Positions 1 through 7,491 of a stretch of 64,000 nt of DNA are shown one piece after another. A model generated the notes under the pieces. It searched no databases. It worked only from the letters and a program-made list of their open reading frames with translations, and was not told the origin of the DNA. Every line of letters starts with the position of its first letter. The first letter of the stretch is position 1. This stretch comes from Salinibacterium sp. TMP30 (GTDB lineage: Bacteria; Actinomycetota; Actinomycetes; Actinomycetales; Microbacteriaceae), in the NCBI RefSeq assembly GCF_038397785.1, contig NZ_CP151642.1, positions 1,674,001 to 1,738,000 on the forward strand, written 5' to 3'. Both the position numbers and the translations under genes were made by a program.

Positions 1-2
1 TT

Positions 3-110
3 TCGCTTGTGGCGATTGGCGCCATCCTGATGATCGCCGTGAGCGTCACCACGCTGCTGACACTCCCCCGCCGCGTCAAAAAGAACTCGGCAGCGGCGCC
101 CACCGGATAA
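3..110 (+). CDS. C-terminal end of a membrane protein (partial)
   Basis: An open frame enters from the left edge and stops at TAA 108-110. The 35 visible residues start with a hydrophobic stretch (SLVAIGAILMIAVSVTTLL) that fits a last transmembrane helix, followed by a short basic tail (PRRVKK) and a small polar end. This is the usual C-terminus of a multi-pass transporter with its tail in the cytoplasm. The family cannot be told from this fragment. A strong hairpin terminator follows about 50 bases later. Confidence 0.6.
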   Translation, partial: SLVAIGAILMIAVSVTTLLTLPRRVKKNSAAAPTG

Positions 111-161
111 AACACCCGACCGCACGGGAACGTGCCGGGCCCGTTCTACTCTCGCAACAAC

Positions 162-194
162 AAAGGCCGCCATCGCGAAGCGATGGCGGCCTTT
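162..194. terminator. Bidirectional hairpin terminator
   Basis: A perfect 14-bp inverted repeat has arms aaaggccgccatcg (162-175) and cgatggcggccttt (181-194) around a 5-base loop. It lies between the end of the rightward gene at 110 and the end of leftward rpsO at 214, so it can serve both. Each strand ends its stem in a short T stretch. Confidence 0.85.
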
Positions 195-213
195 GGCAAG
201 TGTGACGAATCGA

Positions 214-483
214 CTAGCGACGCAGTCCCAGCTTCTCGATCAGCGTGCGGTAACGCGTGATGTCGATGTTCTGGAGGTAACCCAGCAGACGACGACGCTG
301 ACCAACAAGAAGAAGCAGTCCACGACGTGAGTGGTGGTCGTGCTTGTGCATCTTGAGGTGCTCCGTGAGGTCGAAGATGCGACGAGTCATCATCGCGATC
401 TGGACCTCGGGGGATCCCGTGTCACCTGGGTGAGTTGCGTATTCTTCGATGATCGCCTTCTTGATACTTGCTTCAAGTGCCAT
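214..483 (-). CDS. rpsO: 30S ribosomal protein S15
   Basis: At 89 residues this is the normal bacterial S15 length. It carries the family features: [21 protein letters not shown] near residue 16, [16 protein letters not shown] near 43, and RRRLLGYLQ followed by the C-terminal arginines. S15 binds the central domain of 16S rRNA early in small-subunit assembly. The ATG at 483 is preceded by a GGGGA ribosome binding site. The gene is transcribed alone, from a promoter about 90 bases upstream, and ends at the hairpin at 162-194. In many bacteria rpsO lies next to truB-ribF; here it is over 30 kb away. Confidence 0.97.
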   Translation of the reverse strand: MALEASIKKAIIEEYATHPGDTGSPEVQIAMMTRRIFDLTEHLKMHKHDHHSRRGLLLLVGQRRRLLGYLQNIDITRYRTLIEKLGLRR

Positions 484-550
484 AAGGTAATCCCCTCTCT
501 AGTCGTTGCGCGGTGCCCATAGCTGAATGCGTGAGCTCTCTTTATCCGCG

Positions 551-578
551 GCCGTTAGACGGCAACCTTGAGATTCTA
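551..578 (-). promoter_or_regulatory. rpsO promoter and leader hairpin
   Basis: Read on the minus strand, TGCTAGAAT gives a -10 hexamer TAGAAT (573-578) with an upstream TGC, an extended -10. Transcription would start near 566. The leader of roughly 80 bases begins with a small hairpin GCCGT-CTA-ACGGC (551-563). S15 autoregulates through its leader in several bacteria, but the structured motif needed for that is not evident to me here. Confidence 0.45.
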
Positions 579-637
579 GCAGAATAGGGCGCCACGCAGG
601 ACTACAGCTAGGACCACGGCCAGAACTACAATCACAG

Positions 638-1483
638 CTAACCGGAGAACACTCCAGCGATCGCGGGAGCTACAAGCACCAGCACGGTGACTGTAGCCGC
701 GATCGCAGCCGTGCCGCCCGCAACAACCCACAAGCGGTATCGCTGGCGCGCAGCATCCACTTCCGTACGAAGTCGTTCGAAACGCGCGGTGAGCCGCACG
801 CTCGCACTTCCAGCGGCCGGTTGCCCGTGCCACGATTCGAGCCGACCAGCAACAGCAACAAGCGCATTCACTTCCGCCGCCGAGTACACGGTTGGTTCAT
901 AAAGAAGCCACCGCACAAGTTCACCGAGCTGGAGAACCGGAACAGGCGCGCGCATACGGCCGTAGATGACGCCCGAGGCTCCGACAAATACGACAAGCGG
1001 ACGCACCGTTATCGATGCAGCTCCGAGGTTTGCCAAGGCCGCCGTCATCCGCTCTGCACCAACCATCGCATCGCGAACATAGGCAACTCGGCGCCCATTC
1101 ACCATAACCATTCGCCCGGCTGTCACGATTCGTGAGTGCGCGTGCAATCTGCCGCACACCAAGAAAGCTCCCGATGGCCCCAGCACGAGATGATCAGCTG
1201 AGACGTGATCGTTGGCGCTGAGCGTCGAGTGGGCCACCATCCAATCGGGGCCGAGAGCCGAGAGCGCAACGGCAGTCTCCAACTCGCCGAGGGCTGCGGA
1301 ATAGAACTCACCGGCCGATGCAGAAAGCGGGTTTACGCCAAAAATTCGTGCCAACCGTCCGTGCGGCTCATGCACAGCCTGTTCCCGCAGGCAAGCGGCC
1401 ATGGCCGAGCCAAAACCGGATTCTGACCCGGTGCCAGCTCCCGAGACCGTTTCGGCACTCTCAACACGCTCACTACCACTCAC
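638..1483 (-). CDS. NERD-like domain protein with C-terminal membrane anchor (paralogue 1)
   Basis: Recognisable NERD (nuclease-related domain) features are GELETAVALSALGPDW near residue 67, ADHLVLGPSGAFLV near 95-110, and a C-terminal hydrophobic helix (VVAGGTAAIAATVTVLVLV) ending in a short tail. The block GRLARIFGVNPL near 42-53 is almost identical to GRLARIFGVSPL in the protein at 3986-4786, so the two are paralogues. In typical NERD proteins a lysine follows the gvfvv strand (NTK-like); here the position reads VCGRLH, so nuclease chemistry is doubtful. GTG start 1483 has GGGGGA six bases upstream. It is divergent from marP. Cellular role unknown. Confidence 0.65.
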   Translation of the reverse strand: MSGSERVESAETVSGAGTGSESGFGSAMAACLREQAVHEPHGRLARIFGVNPLSASAGEFYSAALGELETAVALSALGPDWMVAHSTLSANDHVSADHLVLGPSGAFLVCGRLHAHSRIVTAGRMVMVNGRRVAYVRDAMVGAERMTAALANLGAASITVRPLVVFVGASGVIYGRMRAPVPVLQLGELVRWLLYEPTVYSAAEVNALVAVAGRLESWHGQPAAGSASVRLTARFERLRTEVDAARQRYRLWVVAGGTAAIAATVTVLVLVAPAIAGVFSG

Positions 1484-1565
1484 TAAATTCCCCCACCTGC
1501 CTCACGCAGAGATTATCTCGGTTTCTCGGTTCCCCCAACTCGTCACTGTGAATCTCAGAGCGGTT

Positions 1566-1571
1566 TAGGGT
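1566..1571 (+). promoter_or_regulatory. -10 element for leaderless marP
   Basis: TAGGGT is followed by exactly six bases and then the GTG start at 1578, so transcription should begin at or next to the start codon. No ribosome binding site is present in the six bases. Confidence 0.6.
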
Positions 1572-1577
1572 TATGGA

Positions 1578-2759
1578 GTGAACGTTGCCCCGCTGCTCGA
1601 CCTGCTGCTCATTGCGCTGCTGCTCGGGTACGTGGCGTACGGCATCATCGTGGGACTCACGAGAAGCGCATTCGTCATCGGCGGAATCGTCGCTGGTGTC
1701 GTTGCAGCAGTACTTGTAGCACCGGCGATATCAAGCGCTATTCCGTCACCACAGGCTCGCGCGATAGTCACGATCGGCGCGGTGATCGGCCTCATCGCAA
1801 TTGGCCACGCGATTGGCCACGCGATCGCCAAAGCCCTTCGCGAAGAGTTCGAAACCAGCAGACTTCGGGTCATCGATCGCGCCGCCGGCGGCATTGTCAT
1901 CGGTGTGATCGCCGCACTCGTAGTGTCGACCGTGAGTTTCAGCGTCGCGCAGCTCGGTTCCCCGCTACTCTCACGAACAATTGCCGGTTCCGCCGTCGTC
2001 CGCACGATTCAGGATTTAACACCCCACGAAGTTGAAGCGCGAATCGCGCAATTGCGAACCGTGCTCACCGATACGAGTGCACCGTTCTTTACCGCCGAAT
2101 TAGGTATCGCAAACGCCACGATTCCGACGATCGACACCGATAGTGCGGTGCTCGCAGCGGCAGCCGAATCCGTCGTGCGGATTACTGGCAACGCCTACGC
2201 CTGCGGGCAAGCCCAAACCGGAACAGGGTTTGTCGTGACGGACGAACGAGTTGTGACCAACGCGCACGTCGTTGCCGGCACCAAACGCCCCGTCATCGAA
2301 GCGCCCAACGGGCAAGTGCTCACCGGAACGATCGTTTACTTCGATCCCCGCACCGATCTCGCCGTGATCGCCGTCCCCGGACTCACCCCCGGCCCATTGC
2401 CGATGGGAATTACTGCGCGTCCCGGCACCAGCACCGCAATCGAGGGCTACCCCTACGGCGGCCCCATCACGGTGGATCCGGCCTTGGTGCAACACGTCGG
2501 CATCACTAATAGCCCCAATATTTACGGATCAGGTGGCTCGCCCCGCGAGGTATACACTCTCGCGGGACAAGTGAATCCAGGAAACTCCGGAGGCCCCCTG
2601 CTCACTCTTGACGGCAACGTCGTCGGAGCGGTCTTTGCCCGCAGCGCCGACCAAGAAAATGTGGGCTATGCCATGACTCTTACTGAGCTTCAGCCGGTAG
2701 TCGACGAAGCCCCCGCGCTCACAGGCACGGTGTCCAGCGGGGCGTGCATTCCCGGCTAA
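1578..2759 (+). CDS. marP: MarP-like periplasmic serine protease with CvpA-type membrane domain
   Basis: The 393 residues are close to the length of mycobacterial MarP (Rv3671c). Residues 1-125 form four hydrophobic segments of the CvpA/colicin V production type; the rest is a trypsin-fold protease. The triad is visible: His230 (VVTNAHVVAG), Asp260 (DPRTDLAVIAV) and Ser337 (NPGNSGGPLL). Cys209 and Cys390 match the places of the MarP disulfide that stabilises the active protease. In mycobacteria MarP acts outside the membrane in acid and oxidative stress resistance; the same role is inferred here. The GTG start follows a TAGGGT -10 by six bases. The stop overlaps the stop of the convergent gene at 2756. 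Confidence 0.85.
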   Translation: MNVAPLLDLLLIALLLGYVAYGIIVGLTRSAFVIGGIVAGVVAAVLVAPAISSAIPSPQARAIVTIGAVIGLIAIGHAIGHAIAKALREEFETSRLRVIDRAAGGIVIGVIAALVVSTVSFSVAQLGSPLLSRTIAGSAVVRTIQDLTPHEVEARIAQLRTVLTDTSAPFFTAELGIANATIPTIDTDSAVLAAAAESVVRITGNAYACGQAQTGTGFVVTDERVVTNAHVVAGTKRPVIEAPNGQVLTGTIVYFDPRTDLAVIAVPGLTPGPLPMGITARPGTSTAIEGYPYGGPITVDPALVQHVGITNSPNIYGSGGSPREVYTLAGQVNPGNSGGPLLTLDGNVVGAVFARSADQENVGYAMTLTELQPVVDEAPALTGTVSSGACIPG

Positions 2760-3436
2760 TCGTCTTGCTCAAACATGAGGGTCTCAAAGGACCCCGGATC
2801 GCTCGGGCACGCATCGACTGAAGCTTCGCCGAGCGTGGTAAAGGCAAACCACGACCATTCATCACCCAGCTTCTTGGCAACGTTGCGAGGCACAACAAAG
2901 CGAACAACAGCACCGTCGACCTCGGCATCATCGGCGTTCATTCGGTCGCCTCTCTCGCGGTCAAACTCATAGGAAGTGACGCTCTCAATGTCACCATCGT
3001 TAAACTCGACAGAGAACTGATAGGCGCGTTCGTCGTCTACCGGTTCAGCATAGATACCAAGTTGTGCTGCTCCGTCAGGAACACCGGAAGTGAGAGTGAA
3101 TGTGACCATCAGGTCGTCGCGATCAGACAGCGCAACGGAAACTTCATCGATATCGAGCGCGTCAGTCTCTGCCGTGAAGTCAACGCAACGCGCGCCTGAC
3201 GATTCTCCGGTCGGTGCGACGGCTGACGATTCTGGTGCAACACCATCCGCGCCCTCCGCAGTCGGCGTGGTGCTCGGGGCGGGCGGTTGTGACGTACCAG
3301 TGGGTGCCGTCGCTGCCGCCAAGGTAATCACGATCGTCACGATGACAGAGAAAACCAGCACCGCGACAACAGCCACGACTACCGGAACCACGGCGACACG
3401 ACGCTGAACGGGGTCTAACGGAGGGTCAGAAGTCAC
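2756..3436 (-). CDS. Membrane-anchored extracytoplasmic protein of unknown function
   Basis: One transmembrane helix (about residues 15-42) is followed by a Pro/Thr/Ser/Ala-rich linker (45-80) and an acidic globular domain of about 140 residues. Two cysteines (RCVDF near 83, DACPS near 210) could form a disulfide outside the membrane. The protein is therefore a type II anchored or uncleaved-signal exported protein. I do not recognise the domain. The GTG start at 3436 lies six bases after a TACCGT hexamer. It converges on marP with overlapping stop codons, so the two messages would be antisense at their 3' ends. Confidence 0.7.
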   Translation of the reverse strand: MTSDPPLDPVQRRVAVVPVVVAVVAVLVFSVIVTIVITLAAATAPTGTSQPPAPSTTPTAEGADGVAPESSAVAPTGESSGARCVDFTAETDALDIDEVSVALSDRDDLMVTFTLTSGVPDGAAQLGIYAEPVDDERAYQFSVEFNDGDIESVTSYEFDRERGDRMNADDAEVDGAVVRFVVPRNVAKKLGDEWSWFAFTTLGEASVDACPSDPGSFETLMFEQDD

Positions 3437-3442
3437 CGTGAC

Positions 3443-3448
3443 ACGGTA
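3443..3448 (-). promoter_or_regulatory. -10 element for leaderless gene at 3436
   Basis: On the minus strand TACCGT is followed by six bases and the GTG start at 3436. No ribosome binding site lies between. Confidence 0.5.
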
Positions 3449-3469
3449 GCAGTCTCGCGCAGCGCGCGA

Positions 3470-3934
3470 TCATCTGGATTCTGAAGAATTTTCGTTATTC
3501 AATTTTCGGTGCAGTGCACTACGAGCGCGCTGGCGAGCCGCAGCAACGCTCAGCGTAATCACAACACCAATGGCTGCACCAAGAGAATTCGAGAGAATGT
3601 CGCGCACATCAGAGACTCTCGACGGAATGAACTGCTGAACCCACTCGATACCCGCCGTAAGCACAATAGCCAGACCCAACGCAAGCCACCACTGACGCTT
3701 GCCGACAAGCAAGACAAAGAACAAACCGAGAGGCACAAAAAGCGCGATGTTTGCCACAAACTCGAGGTCATTGAATGTCAGCCACTGTGTCGCAGAGAAG
3801 CGATCAAGGAAAAGCGCGAGCTGCCAGAGCGGCCCATCGCGCTGGTCTGGTGCCTGAGGGCTCAACGTCAACCAGGCCACGACGGCCAAATACCCGAACG
3901 TGGCAGCGCTCAAATAGGGGTGACGCCGAAACAT
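3470..3934 (-). CDS. VanZ-like family membrane protein
   Basis: The 154-residue protein has the VanZ fold signature: an N-terminal helix, a WLTLSP-type loop, NIALFVPLGLFFVLL near residues 62-76, and the GIEWVQQFIPSR-DVRDILSNSLGAAIG block near 95-125. About four transmembrane helices are predicted by eye. VanZ-like proteins are found across Gram-positive bacteria; only the original VanZ has a known effect, low-level teicoplanin resistance, and most relatives have no assigned role. The ATG is preceded by CACGAT at six bases, a possible weak leaderless promoter. Neighbours do not indicate a glycopeptide resistance cluster. Confidence 0.8.
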   Translation of the reverse strand: MFRRHPYLSAATFGYLAVVAWLTLSPQAPDQRDGPLWQLALFLDRFSATQWLTFNDLEFVANIALFVPLGLFFVLLVGKRQWWLALGLAIVLTAGIEWVQQFIPSRVSDVRDILSNSLGAAIGVVITLSVAAARQRARSALHRKLNNENSSESR

Positions 3935-3940
3935 CCATCA

Positions 3941-3946
3941 ATCGTG
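3941..3946 (-). promoter_or_regulatory. Possible -10 element for VanZ-like gene
   Basis: Minus-strand CACGAT keeps the key A and final T of a -10 hexamer and lies six bases before ATG 3934. It is weaker than the TANNNT cases elsewhere. Confidence 0.3.
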
Positions 3947-3985
3947 CCTCATCGAACCAGAGAAAATGCTCGATTCAGGAGAAAA

Positions 3986-4786
3986 TTAGGACGAACCCAT
4001 AACAACAGACGTCAAGATCGACACCAAAACCCACACCGAGAGAAAAGTGGCAATCAACGCAGCGACAACCCACAGGAACCGCCGCACTGTCGCAGAACGC
4101 ACCTCGTGATGGATGCGCACGAAAGCCCGCGTCAGATGTCGCGCCTTGTAGGCGGCCGGCTGGGGATGCGGCCACGTGCCATTCGCCTCGGCCGCGCCAG
4201 AGATCTCTGCGACATCCACCCCAGAGAGCACTGCTGGAGCAGAAAGTAGCCATTGCTCAAGCTGCATCGACGTGAGCACGTGAACGTCGACGGGGGCCTG
4301 CACCGTGGTGACCTTGGTTGGCTCGACCACAACAAGCACCGCGGTGACGGGTACGGGAACGCCAAGAGCGCCACTCAAGGCAGTCGAGACGAGAGAGGCT
4401 GCCTCTCGCGCATCACGGAGGCCGCCGGTGAAGTTCTTGGCGACGATTAGCTCATCACTATTGATTGCGACCTCATCACCCTGGCAATTGACAACCACAA
4501 ACGCGAAAACTCCAGCGCGCCCAACAGCAAAGTGATCAAGCGCGGAGGCACCGAGCGGTACGCCGTGGAGCACATCCCAACTGTGGCCGAGGTGATCAAG
4601 GATCGACCCAACGAGGAGTTCACCGACTGCGCCACGGTAGTGAGCTTTTCCGTCATCGGTGAGCGGTGACACACCAAAAATTCGCGCCAGTCGTCCTCGC
4701 GGCGCACGATGCGATTGCGCTTCGATCACGGCGGCCATCGCTGACTGTCCAGCAATTCGGCCGCGAAGATCATTACTCTGCGACAC
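3986..4786 (-). CDS. NERD-domain protein with C-terminal membrane anchor (paralogue 2)
   Basis: I place the start at GTG 4786 because GGGAGGA lies seven bases upstream. A longer frame to 4915 has no such site. The 266-residue product has GAVGELLVGSILDHLGHSWDV, a typical NERD opening, then ALDHFAVGRAGVFAFVVVNCQGD, where the usual NTK lysine is replaced (VNCQGD). A C-terminal hydrophobic helix anchors it. GRLARIFGVSPL and the surrounding order of blocks match the protein at 638-1483. NERD proteins are thought to act in DNA or RNA processing; the lost lysine argues against ordinary nuclease activity. The gene follows the helicase gene on the same strand with a 220-base gap. Confidence 0.65.
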   Translation of the reverse strand: MSQSNDLRGRIAGQSAMAAVIEAQSHRAPRGRLARIFGVSPLTDDGKAHYRGAVGELLVGSILDHLGHSWDVLHGVPLGASALDHFAVGRAGVFAFVVVNCQGDEVAINSDELIVAKNFTGGLRDAREAASLVSTALSGALGVPVPVTAVLVVVEPTKVTTVQAPVDVHVLTSMQLEQWLLSAPAVLSGVDVAEISGAAEANGTWPHPQPAAYKARHLTRAFVRIHHEVRSATVRRFLWVVAALIATFLSVWVLVSILTSVVMGSS

Positions 4787-4835
4787 GCAGATCCTCCCGC
4801 TCTCACATGCACCAAAATGCATGCAGACATACGTT

Positions 4836-4863
4836 GGGCCGGAGGCTCCCCCGCCTCCGGCCC
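4836..4863 (-). other. Strong hairpin upstream of the NERD gene
   Basis: Arms gggccggaggc (4836-4846) and gcctccggccc (4853-4863) form a perfect 11-bp stem with a 6-base loop, about 50 bases before the GTG at 4786. No T-run follows on either strand, so it is more likely a leader structure or a weak terminator than a classical one. Confidence 0.5.
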
Positions 4864-4955
4864 GACTCGTGGCGAAGAATCGCTCCCGAGTGAAGGTCCC
4901 TCCCCCGAGGAACAACTTCTAGATCTATAGTGCCTAACCTGAGAATTTCATGAAA

Positions 4956-4985
4956 CCCCCACTTTTGGGCCTACCCGAGTGGGGG
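4956..4985 (-). terminator. Hairpin downstream of the helicase gene
   Basis: Arms cccccact (4956-4963) and agtggggg (4978-4985) pair perfectly, with an inner ggg/ccc pairing in the loop. It follows the helicase stop at 5008 on the minus strand and is a terminator candidate. The T-run is poor. Confidence 0.5.
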
Positions 4986-5007
4986 GGGTGAACTCTCTGA
5001 AGGACTC

Positions 5008-7257
5008 TTATTTCGGTTCGGGAATACCTTCTGGCAGTCCCTCCGAAGCGAGGATGCTGAGTCGCTGTGTTGGACGTGTCATCGCAACATAGAGTGCGGC
5101 CGCTCCGCGCGCGATCTCATCAACGATGCGCTGTGGCTCAACCACAATCACCGAGTCAAACTCCAGACCCTTCGATTCGCGCGGTGTGAGCACCGCGATC
5201 GGTCTATCAAGACCAGCAGCCCCTTCTCCTACGTCATGAGGAAGCTCGCGCTTGAGCGCATCCACAATGTCGGCCGTCAACGACTCGCTAACGATGACCG
5301 CGATCGTACCGTCAGTTGAGATGGCACGATCAGCGAGCACCGCCTCGACAACACTCGACTCACGGTTCTCTGCGGATACGGTGGTGACGGAAACCGGCCA
5401 CGGGCTCTCACGCACCGCGCGCGATGGTGTGATTGACACCCGGTGCGCCAGCGCCACCGCCTCAGCTACGGCAACAATCTGCGACGGTGTGCGGTAATTC
5501 ACGGTGAGTTCTTCTAACCGCCACGCACTCCCGACGTGTGCCGCGAGCGCAGTATCCCACCGAGTGGCCGCCGCGGCAGCACTCGCTTGCGCGACATCGC
5601 CGACAATCGTGAACGACTTCAGCGGGTTACGGCGCGCGAGGAGTCGCCACTGCATGGGGGAAAGCTCTTGTGCCTCATCCACGACGATGTGTCCGTACGC
5701 CCACGAGCGATCAGCGGCGGCAATGTCAGCTGTTGTGGCTCGCTCTGCTGTCACGTCAAATCCGTCGGCAAGAGTTTCGGCATCGATCATCCCCTCAACG
5801 CCCATGTTCTGGATGGCAGCGGCCGCGTTTTCGAGGTCTCGCTTGCGTTGCTGAGAACGTTCATGCTCGGCAGCGGTATGTGCGACATCCACTTCGCCCA
5901 GCCACTCTGCTGCTTCATCGAGCAACGCTACGTCACTGATCGTGAATGCTGCATCGCGTTCGCGCAGCAGCAGTTGCCTCTCCTCGGGCGTCCAGCGCGG
6001 CGTGAGACTGCGCAGCCACGTCGGCCGAGCGTAGAGGTCATTGAGGAGCTTCTGCGGCGAGAGTGGCATCCACGCGGTGTTGAGCGCGACCTTGACATCG
6101 TGCGCGGTGCGAAGATCTTCCCGCAACCATTTCTGATCAGAATCATCGATCGTATTGCCGTGCGACCGGAGCTGATCGGCAAGCATACGGCTCAGAGCAG
6201 AAATAGCCGCCTTGTTGAAGGTAACCCTCGCAAGATTGTGTGGCTTGTGAGAATCCCACGCTTTCTGCATTGCCCCGCGAATCAGTCCGGCCGGAACATC
6301 AAGAATCTCTCCATTGATCTCCACGCGCTGGGTTTCGGTAGGCACCACCTGGCGAGAACGCACCGCTCGACGGATGAGAGCGGCCATTTCTAGAGAACCC
6401 TTCAGGCTCGCGACGGCATCGACATCTTCGCGCCGAGCATCCACTCCAGGGAACAACTGCCCAAGACTCGCCAACACCACACCGGTCTCCCCCAGCGAGG
6501 GCAAAACAGCTTCGATGTAACGCAAGAACGACCGTGACGGCCCGACAATCAGCACACCGGATGTCGAGAGCCGTTCACGGTGCGAATACAGCAGGTAGGC
6601 AGCACGATGCAGCGCAACCGCCGTCTTGCCAGTACCCGGACCACCCTGAACTACGAGGGCGCCACTGAGCTCGGATCGAATAATAGCGTCTTGCTCGGCC
6701 TGAATGGTCGCCACAATGTCGCCCATGCGACCCGTGCGCTCAGCGGTGAGGCTCGCCATGAGGGCCGCTTCACCCTGGAGCGATGCCACATCACTTTCAA
6801 GGATTTCAGAATCAAAGATCTCATCGTCGATGCGCACAATGTCACGCCCGCTGCTTTGCAAGTGGCGCCTGGCGCGTGCACCGAGCGGGGTTGCCGCGGT
6901 TGCTTGATAGAACGCTCGCGCTTGCGGAACCCGCCAGTCGAGCAAAAGTGGCAGTTGGTCATCATCCCGGAGACCAATCCGCCCGATGTAGCGCAGCACT
7001 CGCTCGCTGCCGTCGTCATCCGGTTCCAGTTCGAGCCGCCCAAATGCGAGTCGCTCATCAATTTCACGCAATTGACCGACACGGTCTTCATAAATTCGGG
7101 CGAATGCGTCGCGCTCGGAACGGTTCTGATGCGTTCCTCCAGGCGCGCTCCTGCGCACTGCCTCAAGCTGCTGTTGCGCCGCATCTCGAAGCGAATCGAG
7201 TCGGCGATAAAGTCCGTGGACGTAGTCCCGTTCTCGTGCAAGCTCACTCGATGACAT
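5008..7257 (-). CDS. HelD/HelR-like RNA polymerase-associated helicase (UvrD/Rep superfamily 1)
   Basis: I use ATG 7257 because GGAGAGG lies seven bases upstream; an upstream frame adds ten residues without such a site. The 749-residue protein has an N-terminal coiled-coil arm (RERDYVHGLYRRLDSLRDAA), a Walker A motif GGPGTGKTAVALHR near residue 205, Walker B VVDEAQELSPMQW near 525, and C-terminal motifs RESKGLEFDSVIVVEP and ALYVAMTRPTQRL. This is the layout of actinobacterial HelD, which removes stalled RNA polymerase from DNA; the Streptomyces and Mycobacterium HelR members also displace rifampicin. I do not see the rifampicin-associated element upstream, so induction by rifamycins is not supported. 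It could also be a UvrD-like helicase of other function. Confidence 0.8.
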   Translation of the reverse strand: MSSSELARERDYVHGLYRRLDSLRDAAQQQLEAVRRSAPGGTHQNRSERDAFARIYEDRVGQLREIDERLAFGRLELEPDDDGSERVLRYIGRIGLRDDDQLPLLLDWRVPQARAFYQATAATPLGARARRHLQSSGRDIVRIDDEIFDSEILESDVASLQGEAALMASLTAERTGRMGDIVATIQAEQDAIIRSELSGALVVQGGPGTGKTAVALHRAAYLLYSHRERLSTSGVLIVGPSRSFLRYIEAVLPSLGETGVVLASLGQLFPGVDARREDVDAVASLKGSLEMAALIRRAVRSRQVVPTETQRVEINGEILDVPAGLIRGAMQKAWDSHKPHNLARVTFNKAAISALSRMLADQLRSHGNTIDDSDQKWLREDLRTAHDVKVALNTAWMPLSPQKLLNDLYARPTWLRSLTPRWTPEERQLLLRERDAAFTISDVALLDEAAEWLGEVDVAHTAAEHERSQQRKRDLENAAAAIQNMGVEGMIDAETLADGFDVTAERATTADIAAADRSWAYGHIVVDEAQELSPMQWRLLARRNPLKSFTIVGDVAQASAAAAATRWDTALAAHVGSAWRLEELTVNYRTPSQIVAVAEAVALAHRVSITPSRAVRESPWPVSVTTVSAENRESSVVEAVLADRAISTDGTIAVIVSESLTADIVDALKRELPHDVGEGAAGLDRPIAVLTPRESKGLEFDSVIVVEPQRIVDEIARGAAALYVAMTRPTQRLSILASEGLPEGIPEPK

Positions 7258-7286
7258 CCGGGATCCTCTCCAAATTGCGACCTTCA

Positions 7287-7292
7287 ATGTTA
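7287..7292 (-). promoter_or_regulatory. -10 candidate for the helicase gene
   Basis: Minus-strand TAACAT would start transcription near 7280, giving a leader of about 23 bases that contains the GGAGAGG ribosome binding site. Confidence 0.4.
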
Positions 7293-7365
7293 CGCCGTTT
7301 TTGACTATTGATTCACCGATTTGCTCTTGCGCTTAGCGAAACTCAGTGGCACTCTAAATAAACCA

Positions 7366-7416
7366 ACTCATCGCTCACCAGAGTCGCAGGCAGTGCCGCA
7401 CCGGTGAGCGATGAGT
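7366..7416. repeat. 14-bp perfect inverted repeat in a divergent intergenic region
   Basis: Arms actcatcgctcacc (7366-7379) and ggtgagcgatgagt (7403-7416) are exact reverse complements around 23 bases. The element sits midway between two divergent genes (helicase and the gene at 7492), where a terminator has no obvious use. An operator for a dimeric regulator or a small structured RNA are possibilities. Confidence 0.6.
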
Positions 7417-7442
7417 CTTGATACGGGCCAGCCACCCAATAC

Positions 7443-7482
7443 AAGCGGTGGCTACGCAATGTAAGTGGTGGCGACGCAATAC
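7443..7482. repeat. Tandem 20-base near-duplication
   Basis: Units 7443-7462 and 7463-7482 match at 16 of 20 positions, and the base pattern CAATRY recurs at 7437-7442, 7457-7462 and 7477-7482 with exact 20-base spacing. It ends inside the -10 element of the next gene, so it covers the promoter's spacer and -35 region. Confidence 0.55.
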
Positions 7483-7485
7483 GAT
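7480..7485 (+). promoter_or_regulatory. -10 element for leaderless gene at 7492
   Basis: TACGAT, six bases (GGGCGC), then ATG 7492. No ribosome binding site precedes the ATG. Confidence 0.6.
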
Positions 7486-7491
7486 GGGCGC

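Noticed and set aside
3509-4249. 246-residue frame across the VanZ and NERD genes
   Set aside because: It is antisense to two well-supported genes and is rich in Arg/His/Asn, as expected for a shadow frame.
5536-6393. 285-residue frame antisense to the helicase
   Set aside because: It is covered by conserved helicase sequence and shows no domain.
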